Shown here: positions 11,760 to 22,504 of the stretch, one piece after another
Numbering within the stretch: the stretch's first letter is position 1
Layout: the number at the start of each line of letters is the position of its first letter
Source of the DNA: Thinopyrum elongatum
Taxonomy: Eukaryota > Streptophyta > Magnoliopsida > Poales > Poaceae
Assembly: GCA_011799875.1 (NCBI GenBank)
Contig: CM022298.1
Coordinates: forward strand, 260,951,757 to 261,015,756
DNA: 64,000 nucleotides
Direction of reading: 5' to 3'
The notes under the pieces: model-generated
Told to the model about the DNA's origin: nothing
Databases searched by the model: none
Seen by the model: the letters and a program-made list of their open reading frames with translations, nothing else
Position numbers and translations under genes: made by a program

Positions 11760-12302
11760 ACCGCCACTACGAGGCATGTTAAAAATTTCCGTGGTTAACA
11801 TATATATCTGACCAAAGGAGTGTCATGTTAAAATTTGAAACAAAATTGGAGATCATTCAGACGTTTTTGTACATTGATTGATTTCCTAGGGATATAATGT
11901 GCAAAAGTCAAATTTTAGCTACATGCACACGTGATAGTGCACCCAAATGGATTGGAAAATCATATGTGTGTCCCTGGGTGCATGTTTAGTCCCCATGAAA
12001 GAAATTTCAAACTTTGAGAATCATATGGACACCAATAGACAGTGATATTATATTGTTTTTGTTAAATTTGAGACAAGTTTTGATGTAATCTTCTTACAAA
12101 TGGGAGATTATTAATAATTGGCAACCAATATCAGAAACGATTATTTATTTGAACTATGGGCGTTAGACCAACAATGTACGTGCCATGCTTCGGTTAAGTA
12201 ATATAAAGCGACAGAATTAATCATCAAAAAAGGAAAATAATATACGTGCCGCAACGCGTCCCATGTGACGTGCAAGTAGGCATGAGTTGATGGGCACATG
12301 CG
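11760..12302. other. Unassigned AT-rich spacer
   Basis: No open frame, repeat or transposon end that I can support. The sequence is AT-rich (for example near 12050-12140). Confidence 0.5.
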
Positions 12303-12467
12303 AGCAGTCCGCCGCACAGGCAGACCGGGAGGCGTGCATGCAGGTGTGTGAATTGACGGGAGGCGTGTTTGCTGTGAAGTGTCACCGGGAGGCGTGCGAG
12401 TAGTTGTGTGAAATGATGGTAGGCATGCCAGAAGTCTGCTATGTAGTATCACTAGGAGGCGAGCCAG
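12303..12467. repeat. Imperfect minisatellite of about 60-70 bp units
   Basis: The blocks 'gggaggcgtgc', 'gtgtgtgaattga' and 'gggaggcgtg' recur with drift across about 165 bp: gggaggcgtgcatgcag, then gggaggcgtgtttgctg, gggaggcgtgcgagtag and a degenerate aggaggcgagcc. It lies just upstream of the possible exon at 12640. Confidence 0.6.
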
Positions 12468-12639
12468 CCTTTGACCGTCGCCCGCCTCGCTCCCACTGCT
12501 CATATTAATGGCGCACCCGAGCCGCTCGTCATAATAGGCGACCGCACCCCCCATTCTCGCTACACACACAAAATCCTCTCTCTCCGCCTGCATCCTCGAT
12601 GCTGCTACGCCGCTCTAAGTCCTCATCGCCGTCAGTGTA

Positions 12640-12932
12640 TGAAGATGCCACTGAAGTGCCTCATCGAAGGGAGTGACGACGCCGGGGCTGCTGAAGCACC
12701 TAAGCATGGCGTGAAGATAGAGATAGAGGTTGCCGTCGCCGCCAACGAGGTCTCGCTCGACCTTGACATCGTCGACGAGGTCGTGCTTCCACAACCAGAG
12801 TCGGAGGTCGACAATGACTCCGGCGACGACTCTGACCACCAAGGAGAACCGGTTTGTCATCTATACCCATTTATGTGTCAAATATATCCTAGGGTTTCTC
12901 TGGTTACTCCTGCCTCCCCCTTTATGGAATAG
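12640..12932 (+). CDS. Possible acidic exon, unknown
   Basis: A frame starting MKMPLKCLIEG runs through an acidic stretch (DIVDEVVLPQPESEVDNDSGDDSDHQ). The same frame also extends in-frame upstream to 12471. Upstream there are CT-rich and ACAC-rich bases that could be a 5' untranslated region. GT dinucleotides follow the acidic part near 12852 and a donor-like GTAAGT near 12973. Base composition is richer in GC than the AT-rich flanks, and codon use looks grass-like in the acidic part. I recognise no domain. It may be an exon of a captured or degraded host gene, or a chance frame. Confidence 0.25.
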
Positions 12933-13071
12933 AAATCCTATGGTTATGTTCTCTCAATCCATGAAATCTGAGTAAGTTTTGTTAGACCCGTGTAGTGCAT
13001 TGATTGTTTGAATGGTACAAATGATAAGTGATTAATTGTTTCATGTGTACAAATGATTTCTGCTAATAATC

Positions 13072-13621
13072 TATTGGGGATATAACCCATGGTATGACCC
13101 GCCCAGTTGGGCCGGGTTATCCAAGTGGCGATTGATGAGCAAGACTCAAGATGGGCTGTGTGCTTCAAAGACCTCAAGACCTGTTGGGTGGCTCATAGAA
13201 TGGGCCAACTCAGGGCCTAGTACTTGAAGACGGCGGCTCATGACCCAGAAGTATAAGTCGCCGCCTGAAGCTTCCTTACTTAGGAAACAAGACACATACT
13301 AAGTCATGGATCATAGTACGACCTAGACTCTATTGTAAGCCCAGGGCCTCCACCTGTATATAAAGGGGAGCCCCTGAGGTAGAAATACTAAGTTACGAGC
13401 TATTGAATACTAGGTTAGCCAAGTCGCAGCCTTGTAATCGAGATCATCATCATCAATATCAATCAAGCAGGAGTAGGCTTTTACCTCCACCGCGAGGGGC
13501 CGAACCTGGGTAAGCCCTTGTCTCTCGATTCTGAGCAACCCCGTTCAAGCAATCACCTAGCGGCGATGGACTCACGACTAAGTCCTTTCACATGGACATC
13601 TGCCGTGACAAAACCACGATA
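13072..13621 (+). repeat. 5' LTR of gypsy element F
   Basis: This LTR of about 550 bp begins TATTGGGGATATAACCC and ends CCACGATA. Both termini look mutated from TG..CA by C-to-T or G-to-A changes. It has a TATA box, and the text 'gaggggccgaacctgggtaa' typical of Tat-like grass LTRs lies near its end. A primer-binding site follows directly. The left flank taatc (13067-13071) is the candidate target duplication. The rest of F would lie beyond the right end of the window, after element D. Confidence 0.7.
13357..13364 (+). promoter_or_regulatory. LTR F TATA box
   Basis: tatataaa followed by ggggagccc, placed about 265 bp before the LTR end. Confidence 0.65.
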
Positions 13622-13788
13622 GTTGGTGCTCACCGTGGGGCTATCGTTCGGTGGTGTCGAGTTCTTGAAGGAGCTCTCCCAGGGATCGAGGGATACGCGA
13701 TCGGTCGCATGACCAAGAATCGCCGTGGCAAGCTCTACATCCACGACTCAGGCTGGGGCCCCAAGGCCGACTCAATTGAATACGGGTA
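13622..13788 (+). mobile_element. Start of element F internal region with primer-binding site
   Basis: gttggtgctcaccgtgggg directly follows the LTR. It resembles the gypsy site GTTGGCGCCCACCGTGGGG with two C-to-T changes. About 145 bp of leader or gag start follow, including a frame from MTKNRRGKLYIHDSG. The sequence then breaks exactly where the LTR of element D begins. Confidence 0.65.
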
Positions 13789-14543
13789 TGATACATCTCC
13801 ATCGTATCTACTTTTCCTAACGCCTTTGCTCTTGTTTTGGACTCTAATTTGCATGATTTTAATGAAACTAGCCCGAACTGACGCTGTTTTCAACAGAACT
13901 ACCATGGTGTTGTTTTTGTGCAGAAATAAAAGTTCTCGGAATCAGACAAAACTTTTTGGAGAATTATTTTGGAATAAATAAAAAATACTGGAACCAAGAC
14001 CCACTGGAGGGGGGGGGGGGGGCAGCTGCCCACTAGGCACCAGGGCGCGCCACCCCCCTCTGGCGCGCCCTGGTGGGTAGTGGGGCTCACGAGGCTTCGT
14101 TGACCTTGATTCCGATGCTAAAAAAAATCCTATTTTTCCAGAAAAAATAGGAGAGGAAGTTTCATCGCATTTTACGATACGGAGCCGCTGCCACCTCCTG
14201 TTCTTCATCGGGAGGCCAGATCTAGAGCCCGTTCGGGGCTCCGGAGAGGGGGATCTTTGGTCTTCGTCATCATCAACCATCCCCCATCACCAATTTCATG
14301 ACGCTCACTGCCGGGAGTGAGTAATTCCTTCATAGGCTCGCTGGTCGGTGACGAGTTGGATGAGATTCATCATGTAATCAAGTTAGTTTTGTTAGGGCTT
14401 GATCCCTAGTATCCACTATGTTCTGATATTGATGTTGCTATGACTTTGCTATGCTTAATGCTTGTCACTAGGGCCCAAGTGCCATGGTTTCAGATCTGAA
14501 CCGTTTATGTTTTCACCATTATATCTATGTTCGTGATCTGATC
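13789..14543 (+). repeat. 5' LTR of element D, first part
   Basis: It begins TGATACATCTCCATCGTATC, the usual Sabrina-type start with small changes, and preserves blocks such as 'tttcatcgcattttacgatacggagccg' and 'tccactatgttctgatattgatg'. A run of 12 or more G lies near 14009. The candidate target duplication is gggta (13784-13788). Confidence 0.8.
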
Positions 14544-14788
14544 TGTGGCACCCCGGCTCAGAGCGACTTGTTTACCTTGCATTGCCAGCCCAGAGATCAA
14601 GTCTTATGGCAACACACAACAACTTGGTACAGAAAGACAACCGCTTTATTGAAGCATAGAGTCGATATTACTTCAAGTAGCGAGGCCAAGTGGCACACAC
14701 GATGCTGCTGAACATATGTACATTATTTAGTAGACATGAGCAGGGGCCTCGACATCACGACAAAGCTACGCGGCAGCGGAAAGATGAC
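14544..14788 (-). repeat. Element A 3' LTR, outer piece
   Basis: It matches 45220-45464 of the right LTR nearly base for base and is broken by insertion of B. Confidence 0.88.
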
Positions 14789-15719
14789 TGTCGCGGGAAA
14801 CCGCGGCCACCTATGGGACCAGGAGGCCCCTTGCTAGTTCGGTAGGGGGCGTAGCGTTGCACAAAGAGCAGACGAGCGTGTGGCAGCACGACAAAGATCA
14901 CACATGCATTTTTACCCAGGTTCGGGCCGCCGTGAGGCGTAAAACCCTACTCCTGCTTTGGTGGATTGATGGTGGAAAGGTGGTGGTGGAGTGTAGTACA
15001 CTTGCCCGGCAAGGGTTGCCTTAGGGCGGCAGTGGCTACACGCGTATGGTGGTCTAAGTTACCCAACCTTTTAACCCTCTCTTCGGTTGCCATGGGCCTC
15101 CTTTTATAGATTAAGGGGTCACCACAATGGCAAAACAGTCATTATGCCCTGATAAGATAGCAAACAGCGCTATCATACCTAACTCTGTGGGCTGACAGGG
15201 CACATTAAATGCACCGCTCAACGTCACATCGTTGGTTGCCCGGCAAGGCTTGCCGGGCTATCTCGCCAGTTCCACGCTTGCTCGCTTGACACGTCACGGG
15301 ACGGGTGTCATCTACAGGTGTTTCCTGTAGGGAGAGGCTGCCATGTGGTGAATGGCTGCCACTTAGTCACTCCACGGTTCGACACCGCATTGATCAATGA
15401 CATGGGTTGTGGTGGAGTAGTTGGTGAGGTGGTTTTGCCTTCGTTCGCCCCGGTAGGACCTGCCGGGACGTCTTGGACGTCATCTTCCGGGGGTGGCCTC
15501 ACCCCTTGCCGAACTCGCCTGCCCGGCAAAGGAGGCCCTTCTCCTGATGGTGCCTTGCTTCTTTGGCTTGATCTTGGTCCTTCTTGATCTGCATGTTTGG
15601 CTCTTTGATGATCTTGGTCTCTTGTATTCTGACTTGGGTTGGTGCTTCAATCTTGTCCCCGTGCCTGTGTACAGTCTGGGCAATAGACCCAGGGTTTGTT
15701 GCACCGACAGAAGCCCCCG
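14789..15719 (-). repeat. Element B 3' LTR
   Basis: 931 bp, TG..CA ends, collinear with 24570-25491. A reverse-strand TATA-like tract (ccttttatag) is near 15110. Confidence 0.88.
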
Positions 15720-15735
15720 GGCTTGCCCCGAATGC
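15720..15735 (-). promoter_or_regulatory. Polypurine-like tract of element B
   Basis: On the minus strand, CCCGGGGGCTTC directly precedes the LTR. Tat elements often have a GGGGGCT tract rather than a pure purine run here, and element C has the same arrangement. Confidence 0.5.
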
Positions 15736-16180
15736 GCTGCCAAGCATCGTCGGGGTAGGGCCTAATAAGTGCACAGGCGGGGTCGCTGAAGAGGCTGGTC
15801 TCTTGAGGTCTTCCTTGCTTCTTCATTAGCCTTGATTCCGGGCCAGTTTCTGGTTTCTCCGCGCGTCGTGCGTAATGCTGTGGGAGAACTTTAATCGTGG
15901 CCTGCGGGTTCTCCTCGCCCCACGATCATGGGGCGGAAACTGCCATTCCACTTGCCTCCAGTTTCGCACACACCTGCCACGTGTTCCGCATGCATTGGGT
16001 GTGGTAGGTGGTGGATGTGGAGGGCATGGGGAGTAGTGCCATGGGCGAAAACCGAGCGCTGATGGTTGGCGTAGAGGGTCAGCCTTGATCCTCAGAGCTC
16101 CAGAGGGTGCAGCAAGGCCATATTGGAGGAGAGGGGCGGCCATTTCCCATATGAGGAGCCAGCCCCCTGCCTCGTCCTCC
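15736..16180. other. Element B 3' spacer upstream of antisense gene
   Basis: No reading frame I would support. It would contain upstream promoter sequence of the plus-strand gene that starts at 16254. It includes a CCACCTACCACACCC-like stretch and CACGTG-type text ('tgccacgtgttcc') near 15977. Confidence 0.4.
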
Positions 16181-16188
16181 TATAAAAA
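16181..16188 (+). promoter_or_regulatory. TATA box of antisense B3-like gene
   Basis: tataaaaa followed by ggggcagg lies 73 bases before the ATG at 16254. Between them is a pyrimidine-rich leader (cttcttcttcttctcc), as in grass 5' untranslated regions. This is not the LTR promoter. Confidence 0.65.
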
Positions 16189-16253
16189 GGGGCAGGGGCG
16201 GTGCCTCTCTGCACACACTTCTTCTTCTTCTCCACAACTTTTCCCTTCTAGCC

Positions 16254-16913
16254 ATGGTGAGGGGGCGAGGGCGCGACGGTGCCCCAGCGGCGGCAACGAG
16301 GGCTTCTACTCGACAGCGCATCCCTCCTCCTTCGGATCCTGTGGTGACGGAACCCGCCACGAGGGGAGGAGGGAGGGGACGAGGTCGAGGTCGCCGTGGT
16401 GCTCGAGGAGGAGGAGGGCGGGGCGGCGCCTTGGCTACGCCCCCGCCGGCGGCTCCTCCCCCGATGGAAGGCCACGTCGGGGACCAACCTCGAGAGTTCA
16501 TCATCAGGCTGTACAAGCCCCTGTGTGGTCATCTTCGCCTTCCAACACCCTTTGCGCGGGAGATGGAGCTCGAACAACCGCGCGCTCTGAGGTTGCACAT
16601 GAGGGGCTGTGGGAACGACAGCATGTGGGTTGATGTCGACTTCCCTGCCCCTCATGTTATGTACCTTCGCCGTGGCTAGAAGACTTTTGCCCGTGCCCAC
16701 AGCTTCTCGGAGGGGCACATTCTCCAGTTCAAACTAATGGAGAGCGGCCTGCTCTCCGTCGAGATCTTCGGGCGCTCGGGAGGTTGCTTAGGGTGCTGCG
16801 CGAAGAGCTCGACTGACGACGAAAGCTCCTCCTCGAGCGAAAGCGACGAGGAGGAGCGTGACGGCGATGACGACGGCAGCGGGCGAGGGAGCGACGACTC
16901 TGACTGCGGCTGA
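16254..16913 (+). pseudogene. B3-domain-like DNA-binding protein, antisense gene inside element B
   Basis: The frame of 219 codons starts at gccATGg, a good plant start context, and is open except for one TAG at 16677-16679. Residues 1-60 are rich in Arg-Gly (RGRGRGRR). Residues about 80-165 resemble a plant B3 domain: FIIRLYKPLCGHLRLPTPFA, a central MWVDVDF strand, YLRRG[stop]KTFARAHSFSEGHIL, and LLSVEIFG. In B3 proteins the stop position is normally Trp (GWK.F), so TGG probably became TAG. The tail is Ser/Asp/Glu-rich. B3 domains bind DNA in the major groove; nuclear function is inferred. It is transcribed against B's own genes. It could be a captured host gene or a lineage-specific ORF. 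Confidence 0.7.
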
Positions 16914-18081
16914 TCACCGCATGCACCATCTTCATCAGTCGGCAGCTCCGTCAACTGCATCCGCATCTCCTTCCCGGCAGTGCGATTTGCCGGGGAGTTG
17001 GATGCAGAGGTGGGGATGGTGCTCCTGGGCCCCTCCAGCAGTCCTCCAACTGGACCCTAGCAGGCTTCCTCTCGGGCTGCAGCTCCGTTAGCCCTGCCAT
17101 GTCCTGCTGGCCCTGGTGGCGGTGGTCGATGGGTCGCCTCCTCCGTGCTCTCCATCGACGTGTTCTTCAGTGCTCCCGCTCCCGTCGGGCTACTTCTCCC
17201 GGAGCCCGAGGGGGGCGGACTGGGCTCCCGCCCAGGCACTCCTTTTGCCCTCCTCACCTTCGACGGCCGTGCCTAGGAGGAGAGGGACACGAAAGGGCAT
17301 TACGGGGCACTTATCTTTTTTCAATCTTAAATCTGTAGGCACTTGCCAAATTTTAATTCAAATAATGTAATCTCTCGAGTCCATGTTTGTGTTCTGTAAT
17401 GCTTGTACTTGTATCAGCATATTAATGAAAAAGATGAACCTTGCCGGGAACCCATGCATGTGTACGTCCATGCAGAGGCGAGATGCCTCTTTAGTGTAAA
17501 TAAACGAGTTTTCCCCGACAGGCTATCCTGCCGGCACCTTTTCTGTCTGCCGGAGAGCTGTGTCTACCGGGCAACAGCCAAAGGGGCCAGCCCCCCGCCA
17601 ACTTCTTTTTACCAAAGGCCACTACGACCATCCTGTCTGAAGCAACATTCGAGTCAGGGATGGGAGCACCTAAGTCTCAAAAGAGTGGCGGGGTTTTCTT
17701 ATGCACAAGTTATAACTTACAGAACACTAATGGACAGGAGGTAGAACTTATCTGTTTGGCTTGCCGGGGATCGCAGTGCCGGGCAATCTTCTCAACTCCT
17801 CATCAAAGCCAAGTTCACGGCGGGAACCTGCAGCTTCATGCGGATGAGAATGAATGCAGGATGCGATCCTATCTATATGCATATGCAAATGCTCATGAAA
17901 TGCTTATGCAGTGATCTTGGAATGCTCATGCATGCATGCAATCTTCGGCGCCCCCCCCACAGCGCTTCTTTATTTTCTCTTGCACAGGGTCATCGCCCTG
18001 GCTTTGTACAAGGGGTTACATGGAGCTAAGGCAAGGCCTGTACAAAAGGGTGGCTGCCGGGCAGGGCCTGATAGCCGTGTC
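16914..18081. other. Element B 3' non-coding region
   Basis: Between the antisense gene and the pol stop there are short frames on both strands but no protein-like one. The text 'tgccggg' recurs many times. 'aataatgtaatc' near 17362 could serve as a polyadenylation region of the plus-strand gene. A short ATGCATGCAT tract is near 17930. Confidence 0.5.
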
Positions 18082-19503
18082 TTACGGGTAGAACTTGCGG
18101 AGATGCTCAATATTCCATGAGTTTTGCAACTGAATGCCATCTCTGGTCTCCAGACGGACTGCGCCAGGTCTGGTGACTCGTACTACCCGATAAGGGCCTT
18201 CCCACTTCGGTGACAATTTGTTTGTACCCTTGGCGGACTGAACGCGCCTAAGGACAAGGTCACCTTCCTCAAAACACCGGGCATGAACCCTGCGGCTATG
18301 ATAGCAACGCAGGGCTTGCTGATAGCATGCAGCACGCGTAGCAGCCCGGAGACGGTTCTCCTCGAGTAGCACAGCGTCGTCACGCCGGTGCTGATCTTGC
18401 ACTACTTCATCGTAGGCAAGCACTTGAGGTGACCCGTAAATGAGTTTTGTGGGGATAACTGCTTCTGCCCCATAGACCAGGGAGAAGGGAGTCTGCCCGG
18501 TAGCTCAGTTTGGTGTCGTTCTGAGGGACCAGAGAACTACTGGTAGCTCCTCGACCCACCGCCTGCCATGCCTCTGCAGCGTATCAAAGGTTCTCGTCTT
18601 GAGTCCATGCAACACTTCAACGTTCGCCCTCTCAGCTTGCCCATTGCTCCGGGGGTGTGCCACAGAGGCAAATGAGATCTTGCATCCGAGGGCATGAACA
18701 TATTGCATGAAGGTGCGGCTCATGAACTGGGTGCCATTGTCGGTAATGATCCTTGCCGGAACTCCAAAACGACACACCAATTCTTTCAAGAACTTGATAG
18801 CTAACTGAGCAGTCACCTTTCTCACGGCAGTCACTTCAGGCCACTTTGTAAACTTGTCGATAGCAATGAACAAGAATTCAAAGCCCCCGATTGCTCGGGG
18901 GAAGGGGCCGAGGATATCGAGCCCCGAGACCGAAAATGGCCATGATAGAGGGATTGTTTGAAGACCTTGGGCAGGCAGGTGGGTTTTCTTGGAATGGAAC
19001 TGGCAGGCTTCACACTTGGTGACTAGCTCGACCACATCTTGGAGGGCTGTGGGCCAATAGAATCCTTGCCGGAATGCTTTCCCAACTAGTGCCCTTGATC
19101 CAATGTGGGAGCCGCACATGCCTTTGTGTATCTCAGCCAGCAGTTCCTTTCCTTCTTCCAGGCAGACACACTTTAATTTCACACCGTTGGGCCTCCTTCT
19201 GTACAGAGTGTCATCGACAAACTGATACATACTGGCCCTCCGGGCTACTTTTTCAGCTTCGTCTTGGTTGCCGGGAAGCTCTCCGGTTTGGAGGAAGTGG
19301 ACAATGTGCCTTCCCCAAGTTGGAGCCTGGGGCTCGGCAACGAGGACTAGCGGCACCTCCTCTGCTGTGGGAGCACATGCCTCATTCGCGGGGTCCATGG
19401 GCCCGGCTAGAGGGTGTGGTCCGGCAGACTGCGAGGAGTTATTTTCGGCAGGGTCTCTACTAGGAGCGGACGGCTCTACCGGGAGAGGCTTACCGGAGTC
19501 CAA
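18082..19503 (-). pseudogene. Element B integrase
   Basis: This inserts the cDNA into the host chromosome. The zinc-binding HHCC region is visible (EIHKGMCGSHIGSRAL, then KCEACQFHS). The catalytic core has the first Asp in LDILGPFPRAIGG, the second in ITDNGTQFMSRTF and Glu in RSNGQAERAN. A TGA at 18505-18507 (probably CGA) breaks the core's end. The frame then continues through the C-terminal segment with KLSPKWEGPYRVVRV and ends NIEHLRKFYP. The core is otherwise well preserved. Confidence 0.85.
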
Positions 19504-19515
19504 CTTTCTCCTTTT

Positions 19516-20436
19516 CTAGGCCATTGTTGCTGGGGATACGGAGGGCTGAGTGAGATGGAGAACAAAAGTCCCTGGTTCCACAGGGAGCTTCTGTGCAACA
19601 CACTTTAACAGATGATTAGCTATGCTGTTTTTCGCTCGGGGTACATGCTCTGTTTGCAATCCGTCAAAGTGCTCCTCCAATCTCTTTACTTCCTCGCCGT
19701 ATGCCTCCATCAATGGACTTTGGTAATCCTTGTTAACTTGTCTCACCACAAGCTACGAATCTCCACGAATGATTAGCTTCTTAATTCCCAATTCAGCTGC
19801 AATCCTGAGCCCGGCAAGGAGCCCTTCATATCCTGCTGTATTGTTGGTTGCTTCTTCCCGGGCAAAATGCATTTGGACGACGTACTTCAAGTGCCCCCCA
19901 GAGGGGGCAACAAGAAGCACACCAGCTCCTGCACCTTGTAGGGAAAAAGCACCATCAAAATACATAATCCATTCTTGGGGCGATTCCTTGCCGGGGATAG
20001 CTGTCTCCGTCACTTCCTCATCAGGGGTTGGCGTCCATTCTGCAATAAACTCTGCCAATGCCCTACTCTGAATAGTTGATGTGCTTTCAAACTTCAAACC
20101 AAAACTGGATAACTCCAAAGCCCACTCCACTATTCTGCCGGTAGCCTCAGGGTTTTGGAGTATCCACTGCAACGGGAAACGAGTGACAACCGTGATCTCA
20201 TGGGCTTGGAAGTAGTGGCGCAGTTTCCTTGAGGCCATGGTGAGACCAAAAATCAACTTTTGCATGCCAGAGTACCTTGATCTAGCCCCCTGTAATAAGG
20301 AGCTGACGAAGTACACTGGGTGCTGCACCACTTTCTTCCTTGCCGCGTCCTTGGGGTTGCTCTCGTTGCCGTGCTTATTGCTGTCCTGATCCTTCTGTGA
20401 GTCTGCCGGTCTCTGCTCACTCTCTGCCTCATCCAC
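19516..20436 (-). pseudogene. Element B RNase H and second RNase H-like domain
   Basis: First comes a degenerate RNase H tail of the RT (YFVSSLLQGARSRYSGMQKL, then VVTRFPLQWILQNPEATGR). Next is a second RNase H-like domain, MYFDGAFSLQGAGAGVLL, with EATNNTAGYEGLLAGLR and LIIRGDS. This arrangement, often called dual or archaeal-type RNase H, marks the Tat lineage. A TAG at 19753-19755 stops the frame just after RGDS, and another TAG at 19516-19518 precedes the integrase part. Both probably were CAG. Confidence 0.82.
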
Positions 20437-20439
20437 TTC

Positions 20440-21411
20440 TCACTGCGCTACCAAAGCTGCACTGACTACTTGGTTGGTTGCCACTAGGTACAGCAGCAAC
20501 AGCTCATGGGGTTTGGGAGCAACCAAGGTAGGCACGGAGGACAAGTAGGCCTTCAACTCTTGCAATGCTGCATCTGCTTCCGGGGTCCACTTCATGGGTC
20601 CTGCCTTCTTCAAAATTTTGAAGAATGGCAGGGCGCGCTCGACAGACTTGGAGATGAATTTGCTTAGCGCGGCAACGCATCCTGTCAGACGCCTCACATC
20701 CTTAACTGTCCTTGGTGCTTGGATCTGCTCGATAGCCTTGATCTTGTCGGGAATGGCTTCGATCCCGCGATGGGATACAAAGAACCCGAGCAACTTGCCG
20801 GAGGGAACACCAAATACACACTTCTCCGGGTTGAGCTTCAAATTGATTTTGCGCAGATTAGCAAACGTCTCCTCCAAATCTTGAATAAGAGTGGCCCTAT
20901 CCTTGGTCTTGACCACAATATCATCCATATAGGCTTCTATGTTTCTGTGCAACTATGGCTCAAAACCAATCTGGACTGCCCTTGCAAAAGTGGACCCGGC
21001 ACTCTTTAATCCGAATGGCATGCGGACAAAACAGTACGTACCACATGGAGTGATGAATGACGTCTTCTCTTCATCTTCCTGGGACATGAAGATCTGGTGA
21101 TACCCAGAATACGCATCCAGAAAGGAGAGCAAATCACAACCTGAAGTGGAATCCACAATCTGATCGATACGCGGCAAGGGAAATGGGTCCTTCGGGCAAG
21201 CCTTGTTGAGATCTGTGAAATCTATGCAAAGCCTCCACTTCCCGTTAGCCTTCCGGACTACCACTGGGTTTGCCAACCATGTGGGATGCAGTACTCCTCT
21301 GACCAATCCAGCTGCCTCTAGTCTCTTGATCTCTTCTGGAATGAACTGCTGCCTCTCCAAGGCCTGCTTCCGGACTTTCTACTTGACAGGTCGGGCATGT
21401 GGGTAGATAGC
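20440..21411 (-). pseudogene. Element B reverse transcriptase
   Basis: Gypsy RT signatures in order: KANGKWRLCIDFTDLNKACP, DAYSGYHQI, CFVRMPFGLKSAGSTFARAV, and the catalytic YMDDIVVKTK box at about 20895-20925. Then LRKINLKLNPEKCVFGV and the tether RTVKDVRRLTGCVAALSKFI. Stops interrupt it at 21379-21381 (TAG), 20953-20955 (TAG, just before the YMDD box) and 20440-20442 (TGA). Each fits a C-to-T change. The catalytic Asp pair is retained. Confidence 0.86.
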
Positions 21412-21429
21412 AAGGTGGTGCTCGATTAC

Positions 21430-22295
21430 CTCCCTGGGAACACCGGGGATATCAGATGGTTGCTAGGCAAACACATCGATATTCGCCCGCAGGAAGGCAA
21501 CGAGTGCGCTTTCCTATTTGTCATCGAGGATGGCGCTGATAGTGAAAGTACCATCAACGCCAGCCAGCCCTGCCGGGACCTTCTTCACTTGGGGTGCAAC
21601 GACCTTGGATCTCTTGCCATTGGAACACTCCGGCACGTCGTCAACGGGTGCCGTGCACTCGGTGGGGGCATGCTTCCCGGACTCTTTGCCGGAGTCCTTG
21701 CAATCCCTCTTCTTTCCTTTGCTTTCCTTAGCGGGAGCTGCCGCTGCCGCTGCCTCTGCTGCTGCCGCATCCCGGTACATCTTGTCCACACAAATGATTG
21801 CATCCTTCTCATCTGATGGGATGGTGATGACTCCTAGTGGCCCAGGCATCTTCAAGGTGTTGTAGGCATAGTGAGATGCTGCCATGAACTTAGCCAGGGC
21901 CGGGCGTCCAAGAATCCCATTGTATGGCAGGGGAGATCAACCACATCAAACACAATCCTCTCAGTCCGGTAGTTCAGTTCTCCCCCAAACATTACCGGCA
22001 ATGTGATCTTTCCCTTAGGATGGCTCCTGTCGGGATTAACTCCTTGAAACGTGCCAGTAACCTCCAGCTCTTCCTCTGCTATCTGAAGCTTGCTGATAAC
22101 TGCTGGGGAAATCAGATTCAATCCGGCCCCGCCGTCCACCAACATCTTCGTGACCTTGAGGTTGCGGATTGTTGGGGAGACCAACAATGGCAAACACCCT
22201 ACCGCAGTGGTACGGCTAGGATGATCCTCCTTGTCAAAGATGATGGGTGTACGGGACCACTTGAGCAGCTTCCGGGCCTCGGGCGCTGGCTCCAC
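21430..22295 (-). pseudogene. Element B protease and linker
   Basis: The retropepsin active site reads KMLVDGGAGLNLISPAVI, a D-G-G variant common in Tat elements. A frameshift near 21940 breaks the segment that should read like the conserved ILGRPALAKF. The downstream half resumes at MAASHYAYNTLKMPGPLGV. Then follows an Ala/Lys-rich linker and TAG stops at 21514-21516 (former CAG) and 21463-21465 (probably former TGG). Linker repeats of Ala make this part low in complexity. Confidence 0.75.
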
Positions 22296-22504
22296 GGCAT
22301 TGACTTCTCGTGCCCACTGCTTGAGTTAGCGGTGAGAGGTGTGCAGAGATGCACCCCCGTCAATGCACAGGGCGTCGGTGGCCTTCTGAAACTCTTGCTC
22401 ACTGGTTTCCTCTTCATCCCCTCCATCACTCTCATCACCATAGGCTTCCTTCTCTCGACCTCTAGCGGGTTTTCCTTGGTTCTGAAAGGGTTTGCCGGGG
22501 CGAT

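Noticed and set aside
16079..16718. Minus-strand and alternative frames around the B3-like gene
   Set aside because: Low-complexity Arg/Pro/Ser products in GC-rich DNA; only the frame from 16254 has promoter, start context and a domain-like pattern.
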